A stretch of 64,000 nt of DNA from Dreissena polymorpha (Eukaryota; Mollusca; Bivalvia; Myida; Dreissenidae): positions 66,061,993 to 66,125,992 of the forward strand of contig NC_068367.1 of the NCBI RefSeq assembly GCF_020536995.1. Direction: 5' to 3'. Position numbers and translations under genes: made by a program. Shown piece after piece: positions 10,816 to 22,635 of the stretch. The notes below the pieces were generated by a model. That model saw only the letters and a program-made list of their open reading frames with translations. It was not told where the DNA came from and did not search any database. Position 1 is the stretch's first letter. Each line of letters starts with the position of its first letter.

Positions 10816-11395
10816 ATGCCCCCCTTCGAAGAAGAGGGGGTATATTGCTTTGCTCATGTCGGTCTGTCGGTCGGTCCACCAGGTGGTTTCCGGATGATAA
10901 CTCAAGAACACTTGGGCCTAGGATTATGAAACTTCATAGGAACATTGATCATGACTCGCAGATAACCCCTATTGATTTTGAGGTCACTAGATCAAAGGTC
11001 AAGGTCACGGTGACCCGAAATAGTAAAATGGTTTCCGAATGATAACTGAAGAACGCTTATGCCTAGGATCATGAAACTTGATAGGTAGATTGATCAGGAC
11101 TCGCAGATGACCCCTATTGATTTTCAGGTCACGAGGTCAAAGGTCAAGGTCACGGTGACCCGAAATAGTAAAATGGTTTCCGGATGATAACTCAAGAACG
11201 CTTATGCCTAGAATCATGAAACTTCATAGGTAGATTGATAATGACTGGCAGATGGCCCCTATTGATTTTCAGGTCACTAGGTCAAAGGTCAAGGTCACAT
11301 TGACAAAAACATATTCACACAATGGCTGTCACTACAACGTAGAGCCCATATGGGGGGCATGCATGTTTTACAAACAGCCCTTGTTAATATTCGAC
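10816..11395 (+). repeat. Family-A repeat (ATGCCCCCCTTCGAAG header), 3 core units
   Basis: The header ATGCCCCCCTTCGAAGAAG leads into 'gtcggtctgtcggtcgg'. Three ~145-bp units follow, each with 'ggatgataactcaagaacgc', 'atcatgaaacttcatagg', 'ttgattttgaggtcactagg' and AGGTCAAAGGTCAAGGTCA. It closes with GGGGGGCATGCATGTTTTAC and CAGCCCTTGTT. Copies at 21098-22108 and 35378-36388 have the same ends with more units; 31692-31850 and 45578-45675 are head-only pieces. Header and tail contain complementary ATGCCCCCC/GGGGGGCAT. It is non-coding. Likely a non-autonomous (possibly Helentron-derived) family, which is inference. Confidence 0.8.
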
Positions 11396-11435
11396 ATTTT
11401 TACAAAATGTTTGCATTTAAGTTCAAAATTTAGTA

Positions 11436-12186
11436 CCGTCATTACTCTATGTCTTTGGACACCCCTTTTTTAGCAAAAATAATTATTTTTTGTGACTCTC
11501 AATTTTTGGACACACAAGTTTTCGTCCATAATTAATGTCTCTGAGTTTTCGGACAGTATATTTTACAGCGCTATTTTACCAAATTTCGGTCCTGTTTTCG
11601 ATATTTTAATAATGATACTTCAATCATGGGGTTTTACAACCAGATTAACAGCATTAAACCTGGCAGGTTCATGCTGAGGGCAACGGACCATTACATTTGC
11701 TTTATTGGGTTAATAACCTTGTACACCGGTGTAAAGCAATGGCTTTGCCCGAAAGCATTTGTATTGATGCTTTTTTAAGGAAGCAGCATGTTTAAGGTTA
11801 TATATCTCTGTTCCATATAATTTCAGGTAAGAGGTAGCAAAGCGTTAATTACAGGTTCATACTAGCAAGTATCGGTACATCACATGCTCATCTTTGAACT
11901 CGTTGGTCAATTTAAAAGCTTGTAGTAACTTTCTTTAAAATAAATTAAGCATTTAAAATTATTTAAAATGCATTGCAAACATATATAAATGTAACTAATA
12001 TATCCTATACGGCATGGTATTTTACAAGCAAATGCTATTACCTGTAGTCGTTGATACAATTGACACTATTTTTTGACATTTCAATGTTCGACTCTAAGTT
12101 TTGGGACACCTGTATTTTGTAAATATTTTTCGAACACAAATTTTTAAAAATATTTTTAAGTGTCCGAAAACATAGAGTTATTACGG
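11436..12186. mobile_element. Non-autonomous TA-flanked DNA element with CCGTAATTACTCTATG-type ends
   Basis: The left end reads CCGTCATTACTCTATGTCTT then TGGACACC. The right end, reverse-complemented, reads CCGTAATAACTCTATGTTTT then CGGACAC. TA flanks both sides (11434-11435 and 12187-12188). The 751-bp interior has several 'ggacac' blocks and no reading frame for a transposase. TA target duplication and the ends suggest a Tc1/mariner-superfamily non-autonomous element (inference). A second copy of the same ends appears around 21040-22187. Confidence 0.65.
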
Positions 12187-12188
12187 TA

Positions 12189-13930
12189 ATACATGTATGT
12201 ACATGAAATTAGGGTTGACACCAATGGCCTTTGAGCAGAATGTCTAATGTTTATTTCACACTTCATGGTACTTAAATGAAATATATATGTATATAGTTCA
12301 GAAGACGTTGATTTGTTTTCAGAGGTACTGATAATTTTCTTTCTGGTGGATTTTCATCACAGAATGACGTCACAACCGGCAAAGGGACACAACTCTGACA
12401 GTAGTTAATGCGAATAACTAAAAGGATCTAAAATATACCATATTGCCTTCAAGGTGATAGTAAAACTTTATGTGTATGAAATGGCAATATGTATATTGTG
12501 TACGAACTCATTTGTAAGGATTAAATTGGTTTGGGACTCAATACATAAAAGCTTTTTTAAGATAATATCATTTTAGTGTTTGGCCATCAGTATTCCTGAT
12601 TTTTCAGATAAAATTTTTAGAACGTTGTCATAAAGATACATATCGAGTCAGGTTTTGATGATAGATTGGTGTGGATTTCTAGATAAACACAATCAATTGG
12701 TAGGATCACGTCTTAAGATCTCAATCCTGTAAAGCATTGAATAGGCACAACTCCTGTTTGAGTGTTTGTTAAATTGCTATTAAGGTACAATAACCTTCGT
12801 GAAGTTGTTAAGTTAATGAGGCATATTTAACTTCCATAAATAGGTGTTAACCAGATTGCTCTCTGTATCAAGCCGGCACATCACATTAACCATCGTGTAA
12901 GGTGCACATCAATGTGTAGCTCATTTCCTTGTCATTGTCAATGTCTGATTGATTCCATAGATACAACAAGACTTGTTAGTTTGGTTTAGACTCAACTTAA
13001 TGCCAGCTACTTTTTTTAAGCCCTCACATTCATTTGGATGTACAAGTTTGCCAATGGTATTTTTATTTATCAGTTTTTCAATAACGTGTAAATGCAGATG
13101 TACTATGTACTGATTTATTTTTTTTACAATGACTAATATATCACAAACAGTCCATGGAACCCATTAATTTTGTTTCCATTAAGTTTTACCAAACTCCACT
13201 CCTTGTTACAGTCTGATTGTGTATACGGCGCATTGCCTAGATGTCATTGTTCGAGGTCACTGCAAGTAAATACAGAGAATTAGTGTCTGCTAAAAATCAT
13301 AGCGTATTTTTCTTGTGGGATATTTTTCAAATAAAAAAACACTAAATTAGTTAATAGCTAAAATAACTCACCCTTTATACAAACAGTTTGGTTTTGGAAA
13401 AAAGTCCGAAATTCTGCAAAGATCAAGAACAATCTAGTTATAGCTGGTCTGCAGTTTCGTTAGGTTGATGTGAAAACAGCATTGAAGTCCATCAACATGT
13501 TTAAAAAAGTGTACAATAAGAATGTAGTTCAATTTACTAACTTTCAGTGAGCCGTTAGCCCATTTGTATTTACTTGATAATCTAGTGACATATTACATTT
13601 GTTTTACAACCTGATGACAGTCGTTACATTTGTGTTATTCAGGTAAAAAGGCATATAAACCAGTAAACAGCGTATTATGTAAAGTTGGATGACATCAATC
13701 TTGGAATGGCTGCGTTAACTGCAATAATCTGGTTTACAACACAGAGTGATTCAAATCCATTGCATAGACACATTTTTCAATTAACCACTGACTGCAATTA
13801 CCGAGTCTGATGATCTCAATTTCAGTCGTTTCAATGATCTACTAAATCAGCGACATCGATTTTCCAGAATGAGAATTTGGTATCTCTGACTTTCTCATCC
13901 AACAACAATTAATCGATTTTATTCGATCAT
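12189..13930. other. AT-rich intergenic stretch, no gene recognised
   Basis: No reading frame with domain-like content, no RNA gene and no clear repeat ends were found here on either strand. Short phrases such as 'agaatgacgtcacaaccgg' near 12361 are noted but unsupported as sites. Confidence 0.4.
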
Positions 13931-13944
13931 TTTTACATTGACAT

Positions 13945-14575
13945 ATGGGCTATGCCGGGTCAAAAACTAGGTCATGGGGTCACTTAGTGCGTTTTAAACA
14001 TTTAGCATGTTGTCCGCTTTCTAATTCAAGTAGTTTTCATCCGATCTTCACCATACTTGGTCAGAAGTTGTATCTAGATGATGTCTAGGTTGAGGTTGAA
14101 TATGGGTCATGCCGGGTCAAAAACTAGGTCACGGGTTCATATAGTGCATTTTAAATATTGAGCATATAGTGTCCACTTACTAATTCAAGTAGTTTTCATC
14201 ACAGCTTCACAGAACTTGGTCAGAAGTTGTGTCTTGATGATGTGTAGGTTAAGTTTGAATATGGGTCATGCCGGGTCATAAACTAGGTCACGGGGTCACT
14301 TAGTGCCTTTTAAACATTGAGCATGGTGTCCTCTTACTAATTCAAGTAGTTTTCATCACAGCTTCACCGAACTTGGTCAGAAGTTGTATCTAGATGATGT
14401 GTGGGTCAAGTTCGAACATGGGCCATGCTAGGTCACAAACTAGGTCACGGGGTCACTTAGCGTGTTTAAACCTTGAGCATGGCATCTGCTTTTTTTAAGA
14501 CAACATGCAAAATATTCTGTGTCAATGCGGCATGTGGGGGTATTCGACTCGTCTGTGACAAAGCTCTAGTTTTCT
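13945..14575 (+). repeat. Family-E tandem-core repeat, about 4 units
   Basis: Units of ~155-165 bp share 'gccgggtcaaaaactaggtc', 'cacggggtcacttagtgc', 'taattcaagtagttttcatc' and 'acttggtcagaagttgtatc'. The tail is 'cgtctgtgacaaagctctag'. A sister copy with the header TTTCGGGGGGTATACAGGAG lies at 49362-49978; the copy here lacks that header and is 5'-truncated. It is non-coding. Confidence 0.75.
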
Positions 14576-15292
14576 TTAACAATGATTTAACAGAAGTGCA
14601 TGCATTTGTATCAACTATAAACTTATTTAACTGGCTAAGTCACACTAATATTAAAGATTAACTTTTATGGTCAGTTTTGGTGCAAACAATCCTGTGTCAA
14701 GGTCCTGTTGGGAGGGGAGAGGGGGGTATTTGTCTGCGACTGCGGAGCTCTTTTTTCTTTAAGTGAATTTTTTGCATTTTAATATACTGTTTACCCATCT
14801 AAAATTGAAATACACAATTTTTGTCACTTGAATACATTTTATGAACATATAAGACCCAGTGCATATTCAGATTTTAATCGAAAACTGTCCATGCATGCAT
14901 TTAAATCATTGCGTGTTGTTAACCAGATTATTTCACTGAACAAAGCTATTGCAAAATTATTCCAACTTCACATAATACACTGTTAGTGTAAGATGATGGC
15001 TTTACCAGGTAATTTATTAATAAATCAAGCTTTAACATTAAATCACTATATTAAGAATCGTTTTGTTTGTATGGATTTATCTTTAGCATAATAACTTTTG
15101 TCAAATCCTTGGTAAAATTTGGCCATGCCCCATTTCACAGGTGAGCGATAAAGGGCATTCCTTGCGCTCTTGTCTACAAAATATAATAATGTTCCTTTAT
15201 AAATGTCTGCTTGAAAAGAGAGAAAATGTATTGCTCAAATAGTGTTTAATATGGTAAATTGAAAATATTGTTGTTATACCCCTTTAAGGTAG

Positions 15293-15609
15293 CCAGGGGT
15301 TTTTATCTGATTTTGGGGAAAGGGCCTGGCCTTTTTTTAGGGGAAAAAAATCGCGCAAAATGCCGGATTTTGGGGGAAAAAATCACGCGAAACGCCGGAT
15401 TTTGGGGAAAATAAGGAAAGTCTTAAATAATCAATTCAACATATTTTGCTGTTTTTAAAACAAAATCAAGGCAACAGATTTTTTTTTTTTTTTTTTTTTT
15501 ATGGGGAAAAAAATGAAGTCTAGGGGAATATTTACCTGCTGAGGGGAAAAATAATCTGAGGGGAAAGGGCCGATTTTCGGCGGGTCCCAAAGAAGGAAAA
15601 AAGCCCTGG
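15293..15609. mobile_element. Short element with CCAGGG(G/C)TTTTT ends nested in the MITE's left end
   Basis: It starts CCAGGGGTTTTTATCTG and ends AAAAAAGCCCTGG, a short inverted repeat. TAG is present on both sides, consistent with a 3-bp target duplication (4-5 bp is also possible because of the flanking Gs). The interior is G/A-rich with repeats of 'ggggaaaa' and 'gccggattttgggg'. Similar 'ttgggaaaa' text recurs near 18960 and 20030. A 3-bp duplication would fit a PIF/Harbinger-type non-autonomous element. Confidence 0.55.
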
Positions 15610-15669
15610 TAGCGCACCTCTAATGATTACCTGCGATTTCTTAGAAGGTTGAAGAGCCTACTATTAGGT

Positions 15670-15748
15670 GCCGTTGCCTAGTGGTTAAGGCGATAGACTA
15701 GAAATCTTTTGGGATATTCCTGCGCAGGTTCGAATCCTGCCGACGGCA
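15670..15748 (+). tRNA. tRNA-Ser (anticodon AGA), possibly degenerate
   Basis: The segment has a tRNA-Ser layout: acceptor arms GCCGTTG and CGACGGC (one G-U), D-arm text TAGTGGTTAAGGCG (A box), anticodon loop CTAGAAA (anticodon AGA), a long variable arm around GGGATATTCC, and a perfect T arm GCAGGTTCGAATCCTGC (B box). The discriminator is A, and a TTTTTT terminator follows at 15754-15759. Compared with the usual Ser(AGA) gene it lacks the two bases between acceptor and D stem and has a T-T mismatch in the anticodon stem. It may therefore be a tRNA pseudogene or a tRNA-like promoter in the surrounding element. Confidence 0.7.
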
Positions 15749-15753
15749 TATAC

Positions 15754-15759
15754 TTTTTT
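15754..15759 (+). terminator. RNA polymerase III oligo-T terminator
   Basis: Six Ts begin 6 nt after the end of the tRNA-Ser-like gene, the normal stop signal for polymerase III. Confidence 0.55.
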
Positions 15760-16884
15760 GTGACGCGTTTTATTTATTTTCTAACGTAATTAGATTTAAT
15801 ATGGCATATAAGCTATATTTATTGTTAAATATGTTGCAATTTTTATGCACATTCTTCAATTATTAAAATTAAAACAGCGTTATGGCGAAATTGGGTGATT
15901 AATTTACTGTTGAAAATACGAACCATGCATGTTGCATTTTTATTTTTATTTCAAAAAGTAATCGGTAAATCTGTCTATTTCTTGGTATTTTTGCTGTATA
16001 TAGTGTTTCTATAAAAACTAAGTTTAAAATATGACTTAAATGATACTATTTTGAATTTTATGACACTTTGTTTTTAACCGACCCAATTTTTACTTGGCTG
16101 ACGTCACTTACATTTCATGGCACTCTTCCATAGATAAAAATTTTTAAAAAATAAATGTATGTAAAAGAATACTTATTTCATCTTGTTTAAACTTTAAACG
16201 CCTTTACAGCATCTGTACACACCAACTGCATGCCCATATTTGGAAATTTGAATGAATTATGGAACTTTTATATACCCCAGGGGTGAAAATAAACTGGACA
16301 AAAGCCGAGCGTGGGGGTGGTTTTGAAAAAATCGGTATATTTTTTTAAAAAGCATGGAAAGCCTACCTACAAATTTGCATGTAGTTCAGTGAAATGATGC
16401 TGATTAAGAAAATAATTTATTAGATTATATTTGGATATGTGCCCATTAGAGGTGCGCTACCTTAAGCTACTGTAATCCTTTAGATGAAAAACAACTCAAA
16501 GAGCTGTATGGGGACAAAATTAATGTTTTTGGTCCAACACATTTTTATGATGTTTGAAAACTAATCAGTAGTTCAGCAAATGAGATACTCGCCTAAAGAA
16601 GATTCCTTTGTGTGAAATAGACATGTTGAGATATCCAGAACCATTATGTATCCTTAAATGAACAATTTTCAATATAATATTAAGCAAATTAGCCATTGGT
16701 TTATTAAACCCATTCCAGTAAGCATTTGAAACTTATCCGCATATCATTTGTATTATTTTTTTGTGCAATTTGCATGTCAGATTTGTGTGAAATAGTATTT
16801 TTGATGTTGACATTCTTGAATTACTTTAATTTAAATCATACTTTAATACACAACTTGTAAAATCAATCCTATTAAGTTCCTATA

Positions 16885-18018
16885 CACTGTAACTCCAATA
16901 TAAAGCGCTCCATTATAACGCTGAATCCAATATAACGCGGAGGGTGCTTGGATCCCATTTTTTCTCCAACCTTCCATTTGATTTCTGATTCAAATCCGTA
17001 TTATGCAACTTCATGTTTTTTCAGACTATTCAAAGATGGCGGCAATCACAGTCATGTGGATTGCTTTATTCTACCGTTCGTTGAACCGATTATAATCGCC
17101 TCGAGGTTAAACAACATTGACAGCTTGGTGTTAATCTGTTGTGTAATGTCAATAAAGGTGTAAAAAACTCGCGTGTCAGTGTTTATTACATGTATTCCTC
17201 ATCAGAGCGGTATAATGCGATAATTTCCATAAGTTAAGTGCAAGCGGGATAGTTATACAATTCAAGTAATTCAAAATGATTGAAACATTCTTACTTTGAT
17301 ATGGTTGCAGTTTAACTATATTAAATGAGCGGCTGTGAAATATACTGCCTACTGTATAAAACAACTTTTTCTGTCATTTCATTATCATTCTAGTATTATG
17401 TCATTTAATCTTTCAGTTCGTGTATAAGAAATTAAATAATGCAAACGATTTATTTACATGCGAACGCAGTGTACCGGCAATTGTTAACAGAGTTTCACTT
17501 TCATTTTCGCGCGGTATCAGAAAGTCCCCGGGAAATACGTTTTTTGCATGTGTATGACGCAATAAAACAATTTTTTGTACATGAGTCGTATTGCATTCAA
17601 TCTAAATTTAAAGTCGCTCGTCCAATAAAAGCTCTGCCCCATAATGCACTGTACTCTTAACACTTCTGAAAATGGCATATATGCGTACGGTTGTGTTTAC
17701 GAATTTCTTAAACATATATCGTCATATATGTTCAAGATTATTATTTTTTAAGTGATGTTGCAATTTTATTGGATTATCGGATATATGTGCACATAAGAAA
17801 AGCGGTATGTATACTGTTATCGATACGATTCGGTTTATATGCATGTATTTGCGTCAACACAGCATGGCAATATACATGACCTATATTATAGGCTATTCTA
17901 TACCTGTTTTTTTTATAGCGCCCTGCAGTAAATGAGCTCAAAACCTATAACGCGGATCCGTTATAACGCTGTTTCGCGGCTTGGACCCCATTGACCGCGC
18001 TATATAGGAGTTACAGTG
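16885..18018. mobile_element. Non-autonomous Tc1/mariner (pogo-like) element
   Basis: The left end CACTGTAACTCCAATATAAA and the right end (reverse complement CACTGTAACTCCTATATAGC) are inverted repeats, and both are flanked by TA (16883-16884, 18019-18020). The subterminal parts repeat 'tataacgc' motifs (CATTATAACGC; CCGTTATAACGC), a look shared by pogo/Tigger-type ends. The 1,134-bp interior has no transposase-like frame, so it depends on a partner in trans. Confidence 0.75.
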
Positions 18019-18029
18019 TATATGTAGTA

Positions 18030-20610
18030 AAGTTTCGCTGGATTGGTCATTGTCGGCTCAGGTACTGCTTACATGTACCCTTAGTACTCATAAGTATACT
18101 AAAATGTACCCGGGGTACGGAATATTTACAAAAAATACATACCTTACTATATAAAGTAACAAATTTGTACAGTTGTTCATGCCATTATCACCATTGCGGG
18201 GTCATTATAAATATTCGGCCCTAGGGCTGATTATTTACATTCGTCCCTCAGAATGTGTGCCCGTGATGTTCAACTGGAAAGAATGGCGTCCACATCCAGT
18301 CTTAGCCATAAAAAAGTAAAAAATCTAGGTTATTTTTCTACTCACCGAAGTTGTGTAATAACCATGTTTATTTTCGTAAAGTTTAATTTGCTTCCATGAC
18401 GAGTTAAAAATTTTGGACATATTTCTTGATCGCCATTCACCTTTTCCATTTTAAAGCACAGGATGTAAGCAGGCAATTCTTTGTGGATAGACATTCTTTG
18501 ATCGACTGACAAAGGAACGAATTATTCATCAAAGAAATTACCCTTTTAATTCAACATCGATTTCCTTCGAACAGTTAAAGACCAATTAACTTACACTTTT
18601 CTTAAATTTAATCCATCAATTATACAACAAAACATCGCGTTATTCGACATTTTAACGAATCGAAAATGCTGTCTCACCAGTTTCATTCCAGTTTTATATC
18701 CCAACACTGTTATTCACATTCATAATATTATAATAATCCATCGTAAACACACACACTAATCGTTCAATGCTTAAAAAATATTTAACTGTTTAATAAAAAC
18801 ACTCCAAATCCGATTTGTTGTTGTGCTTAAATCCAAAGCGTCTGGCTAGATTCGTCATTTAAATTACGTCACATGAGATGCGTCATAAATTGCATAATCA
18901 ATTCAATGAAAATATAAGTACCAGTGATTTTTTTTGCTGTTTTTTGTTACAGCCTGTGCCATTTGGATTGGGAAAATTAGGGCGATAAACAATGACATTG
19001 GGAAAAATAGCGCGATAAACCATTAAATTGGGAAGCATTATAAATATGATTATAAGAGCAGAATTACAATTATTAAAGACTGTTTGACAGCATGTTTATA
19101 TTATAAAGTGCTTATTAAATGTGTTCTTACAATGAAGACAATGTTAAGTTAATATCCTTCCACATGCATATTGAACTTGCAATAATCTATATAGATTCTT
19201 AAATATACCATTTAATCATAACCTCTTCAACAGTAAGAATTTAATTCAGTATTTTTTTTAAATTAAATATCATATGGTGAAAACATTAACAAATATTAAA
19301 AAAAACGCTTTAGTGGTCTTGCTATGTCAATGATGTATTAAATGGAGTTAAAATAATTTATTTCATTTCTTTACCTTTCAACATCTTGCACTTGACATCC
19401 TCCGTTCAATGCTATTTCAGTAAACTGTAAAGCGTGACAAACATAATAAAGCAGAATATGCATATGAATCTGATTATACACAGATCCACTAACATATAAA
19501 TCATATCATGTTTGTCTCTTTCCATTTTCGAACGATACTCATCTTAAATGCATTAACTTTGTGAGTACCGGTAGACTAACTCCAATTTCCCAACACTGAT
19601 TTCCGTAATGCACATTCACTGTGAAGATTTCTAATAAATATTTTTTGTTTTTATCTCAAACGTTGTATTTTGCGTTAATGGACACACACAATAAATTATT
19701 CCGTAATAACCATATGATATCCGTTGTTAATTTGAATGTTATTTATCATTTTCACCGCTCATCTCAAATTTCTTGTCTGCTTGCTGCCATCATGGACGTG
19801 TGTAAAAACAGGCGTTTGCAATCGGGATACATCGACTATCGTCGGTATCCTCCGCAATATAGAGAGAGATGTGGATAGCAATGTAAAATCGTATTCGGCT
19901 AAATTCGCGAACAAAACGTAAGTCAGTTGTCGTTCGGCGACGACTCGACAAGCTCAATCGGCACTGGTTCGAAATTATTGCTAAATTACATTGTAATCTT
20001 ATTGGCTTTATTGGGAAAATTTTGTATTTTTTTGGGTATTGTTAATAAAATTTTTGGGAAAAAACGTCTTTTTTTTGCAATTGGGAAGCAGCCGAATATC
20101 GGCTGTAATTTTGGGCAAAAAAAAATCACTGAGTACGGAAAGCTGGTTCTATATAAATTTTAGTGAAGGACAAAAATAGTATGATTTTATGACTCAAAAT
20201 CTGTGCCCATCTATAATTTAGTATAAAAGTAAGATATATATTATAGACGTTAATACACGGCTGAGCCGGGCCGGGCAGTGATAATCGGCCCCAGGTCAAA
20301 AACGGCCCTAGGTTCAGCCGTGTATTATCCTCTAAACACTTACACTTACCCGGTCAATTAAGACTGTATCCAAGTTTTATTTAAAATGCTTTTTGAGCCG
20401 GAGTTTAGATAATATAAAGGCCATGTAACATAAATTCGAACGTAATTAATTTGATAAAAAGCTGACAACGACCAATTTAGCATTATAATTCATGGGAACG
20501 TTTCAGTATATTTTCCATACCTGGGGTGCATTAAAGTATACTTAGGATTATCCGGGGAACATTTAAGCAGTACCCGAGCCGACAATGACCAATCAAGCTG
20601 AAGTTTCCCT
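18030..20610. mobile_element. Possible large element bounded by ~100-bp inverted repeats
   Basis: The left arm (18030-18128) contains GATTGGTCATTGTCGGCTCA and GGTACTGCTTACATGTACC. The right arm (20503-20610, reverse complement) contains GATTGGTCATTGTCGGCTCG and GGTACTGCTTAAATGTTCC, then AAGTATACTTTAATGCACCC. The arms are similar over about 100 bp. The interior is AT-rich with 'gggaaaa' repeats near 18960 and 20030 and paired CGGCCCTAGG motifs at about 18220 and 20310. No coding region was recognised. It may be one old element or two solo copies in opposite orientation. Confidence 0.45.
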
Positions 20611-21039
20611 TTAAATAATTGGCTTGTATATAGCTGTGTACATGCCCACCGTGGGTTGGTCGGTTGGTCGGTATTTAGACTATTTTGTTGTGCTTGCTAT
20701 CTAGTGAATGCATTGGTGTGGAATCTTGGAAATTGGTATGATGGTTATTTTTGAAAAACTTAATACACCTGTAAATAACGAGGGTTACAGGTCAAATGTC
20801 AATGTCACAAGGTTGTGTGATTTCTTTGGTGGAAAGTAATAAACAATGCATTTTAAACAATGATGTCCTATATAGAAAGCAGAATGTTTTCTGTTCTTAA
20901 TCGTTATTGTTCTATATCGTTTAAGACAAGAGTTAGCAAAGCTGTGAAGTTGTATTTAGTTTGCAAGCAGAAACAGAAGAGTTTTAAATTGAAGAGAACA
21001 TTATTGAGCATTGATTAATTGCATTTATGTCAATAATAA

Positions 21040-22187
21040 TAATTTTCGGACACCTTAGTTTTTGTCTCTTAATTATGTTCGGACACCTTTAATTATTATG
21101 CCCCCCTTCGAAGAAGAGGGGGTGTATTGCTTTGCACATGTCGGTCGGTCTGTCGGTCGGTCCACCATGTGGTTTCCGGATGATAACTCAAGAACGCTTG
21201 GGCCTAGGATCATGAAACTTCATAGGTAGATTGATCATGACTCGCAAATGACCCCTATTGATTTTGAGGTCACTAGGTCAAAGGTCAAGGTCACGGTGAC
21301 CCGGAATAGTAAAATGGTTTCAGGATGATAACTCAAGAACGCATACGCCTAGGATCATGAAACTTAATAGGTAGATTGATCATGACTCGCAGATGACCCC
21401 TATTCATTTTGAGGTCACTAGGTCAAAGGTCAAGGTCACAGTGACCCGAAATAGTAAAATGGTTTTCGGATGATAACTCAAGAACGCATATTCCTAGGAT
21501 CATGAAACTTCATATGTAGATCATGACTCGCAGATGACCCCTTTTGATTTTGAGGTCATTAGGTCAAAGGTCATGGTCACGTTGACTAGAAATAGTAAAA
21601 TGGTTTTTGGATGATAATATAAGAACGCATACGCCTAGGATCATGAAACTTCATGGGTAGATTGTTCATGACTCGCAGATGAGCCCTATTGATTTTGAGG
21701 TCACTAGGTCAAAGGTCAAGGTCACGGTGACCCAAAATAGTTTAATGGTTTCCGGATGATAACTCGAGAACGCTTACGCCTAGGATCCTGAAACTTCATA
21801 GGTACATTGATTATGACTCGCAGATGACCCTTATTGATTTTCAGGTCACTAGGTCCAAGGTCAAGGTCATGGTGACCCAAAAACAGTAAAATTGTTTCGG
21901 GATGATAACTCAAGAACGCTTTTGCCTAGGATCATGACACTTCATAGGTACATTGATCATGACTCGCAGATGACCCCTATTGATTTTCAGGTCACTAGGT
22001 CAAAGGTCAAGGTCACAGTGACAAAAAACGTATTCACACAATGGCTGCCACTACAACGGACAGCCCATATGGGGGGGGGGCATGCATGTTTTACAAACAG
22101 CCCTTGTTGAATATTTGTTGTATCCAAATTTTTGGACATGAAAACAAATATTATTTTAAAGTGTACGAAAAACTTACAGTAATTGCG
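21040..22187. mobile_element. Copy of the CCGTAAT...GGACAC element, split by family A
   Basis: Text before 21097 ('attttcggacacc' twice) and after 22109 ('tttttggacatg', then a right end that reverse-complements to TTACCGCAATTACTG) matches the element at 11436-12186. The family-A copy at 21098-22108 sits between the halves, so it inserted later. The left terminus is eroded. Confidence 0.45.
21098..22108 (+). repeat. Family-A repeat, about 6 core units
   Basis: Full-length copy: header ATGCCCCCCTTCGAAGAAG, about six ~145-bp units with AGGTCAAAGGTCAAGGTCA, and tail GGGGGGCATGCATGTTTTAC plus CAGCCCTTGTT. One unit is shortened near 21510. It is non-coding; apparent short frames come from the repetition. 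Confidence 0.8.
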
Positions 22188-22635
22188 GTAATCAGAGAAC
22201 GCGTTCATGTTAGCAAATATTGAACAATTTTGTGATGTAATCAGACCGCGTTCATGTTAGAAAATATTGAACGTTATTTGTGATGTTATCATAGAACACG
22301 TTCATGTTGGAAAATATGGAACAATATTTGTGATGTAATCAGAGAACGTGTTGATATTATGAAATATTGAACACTATTTGTGATGTTATCAAATAACGCG
22401 TTCATGTTTGAAAAATATCTGTGATGTAATCAAAGAACGAGTTTATGTTAGTAAATATTGAACAGTATTTGTGATGTAATCAGAGAACGCCTTCATCTTA
22501 TTAGAAATACATGTTTTGAACAATATCATAAAATGCATTCATATTAGAAAATATTGAACAATATTAGTAATGTAATCAGAGATTGCGATCATGTTTCCAC
22601 ATTTTGAACATTAGATTTGTGATGTAATCAGTTTT
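22186..22635 (+). repeat. ~50-bp tandem array, about 9 units
   Basis: The unit is AATCAGAGAACGCGTTCATG + TTAGAAAATATTGAACAATA + TTTGTGATGT, recurring at about 22190, 22238, 22288, 22338, 22388, 22429, 22478, 22530 and 22576. Units vary by small indels. It begins where the CCGTAAT element ends. No function is apparent. Confidence 0.75.

Larger units (their letters stand above)
15285..16465. mobile_element. TTAA-flanked MITE with GGTAGCGCACCTCTAATG ends, carrying a tRNA-like gene
   Basis: The right end is the inverted sequence CATTAGAGGTGCGCTACC followed by TTAA (about 16444-16465). The left end is the same sequence, but it is split after TTAAGGTAG by another element (15293-15609) and resumes as TAGCGCACCTCTAATG. 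With the insert removed, the element is about 0.86 kb and flanked by TTAA. It encodes no protein. A tRNA-Ser-like gene lies inside at 15670-15748. The remainder (15780-16440) is AT-rich. Confidence 0.65.

Noticed and set aside
12361-12380. TGACGTCA-like site near 12366 as a third copy of the hAT shared module
   Set aside because: Only the 'tgacgtcac' core matches; the flanking bases differ, so it is likely chance.
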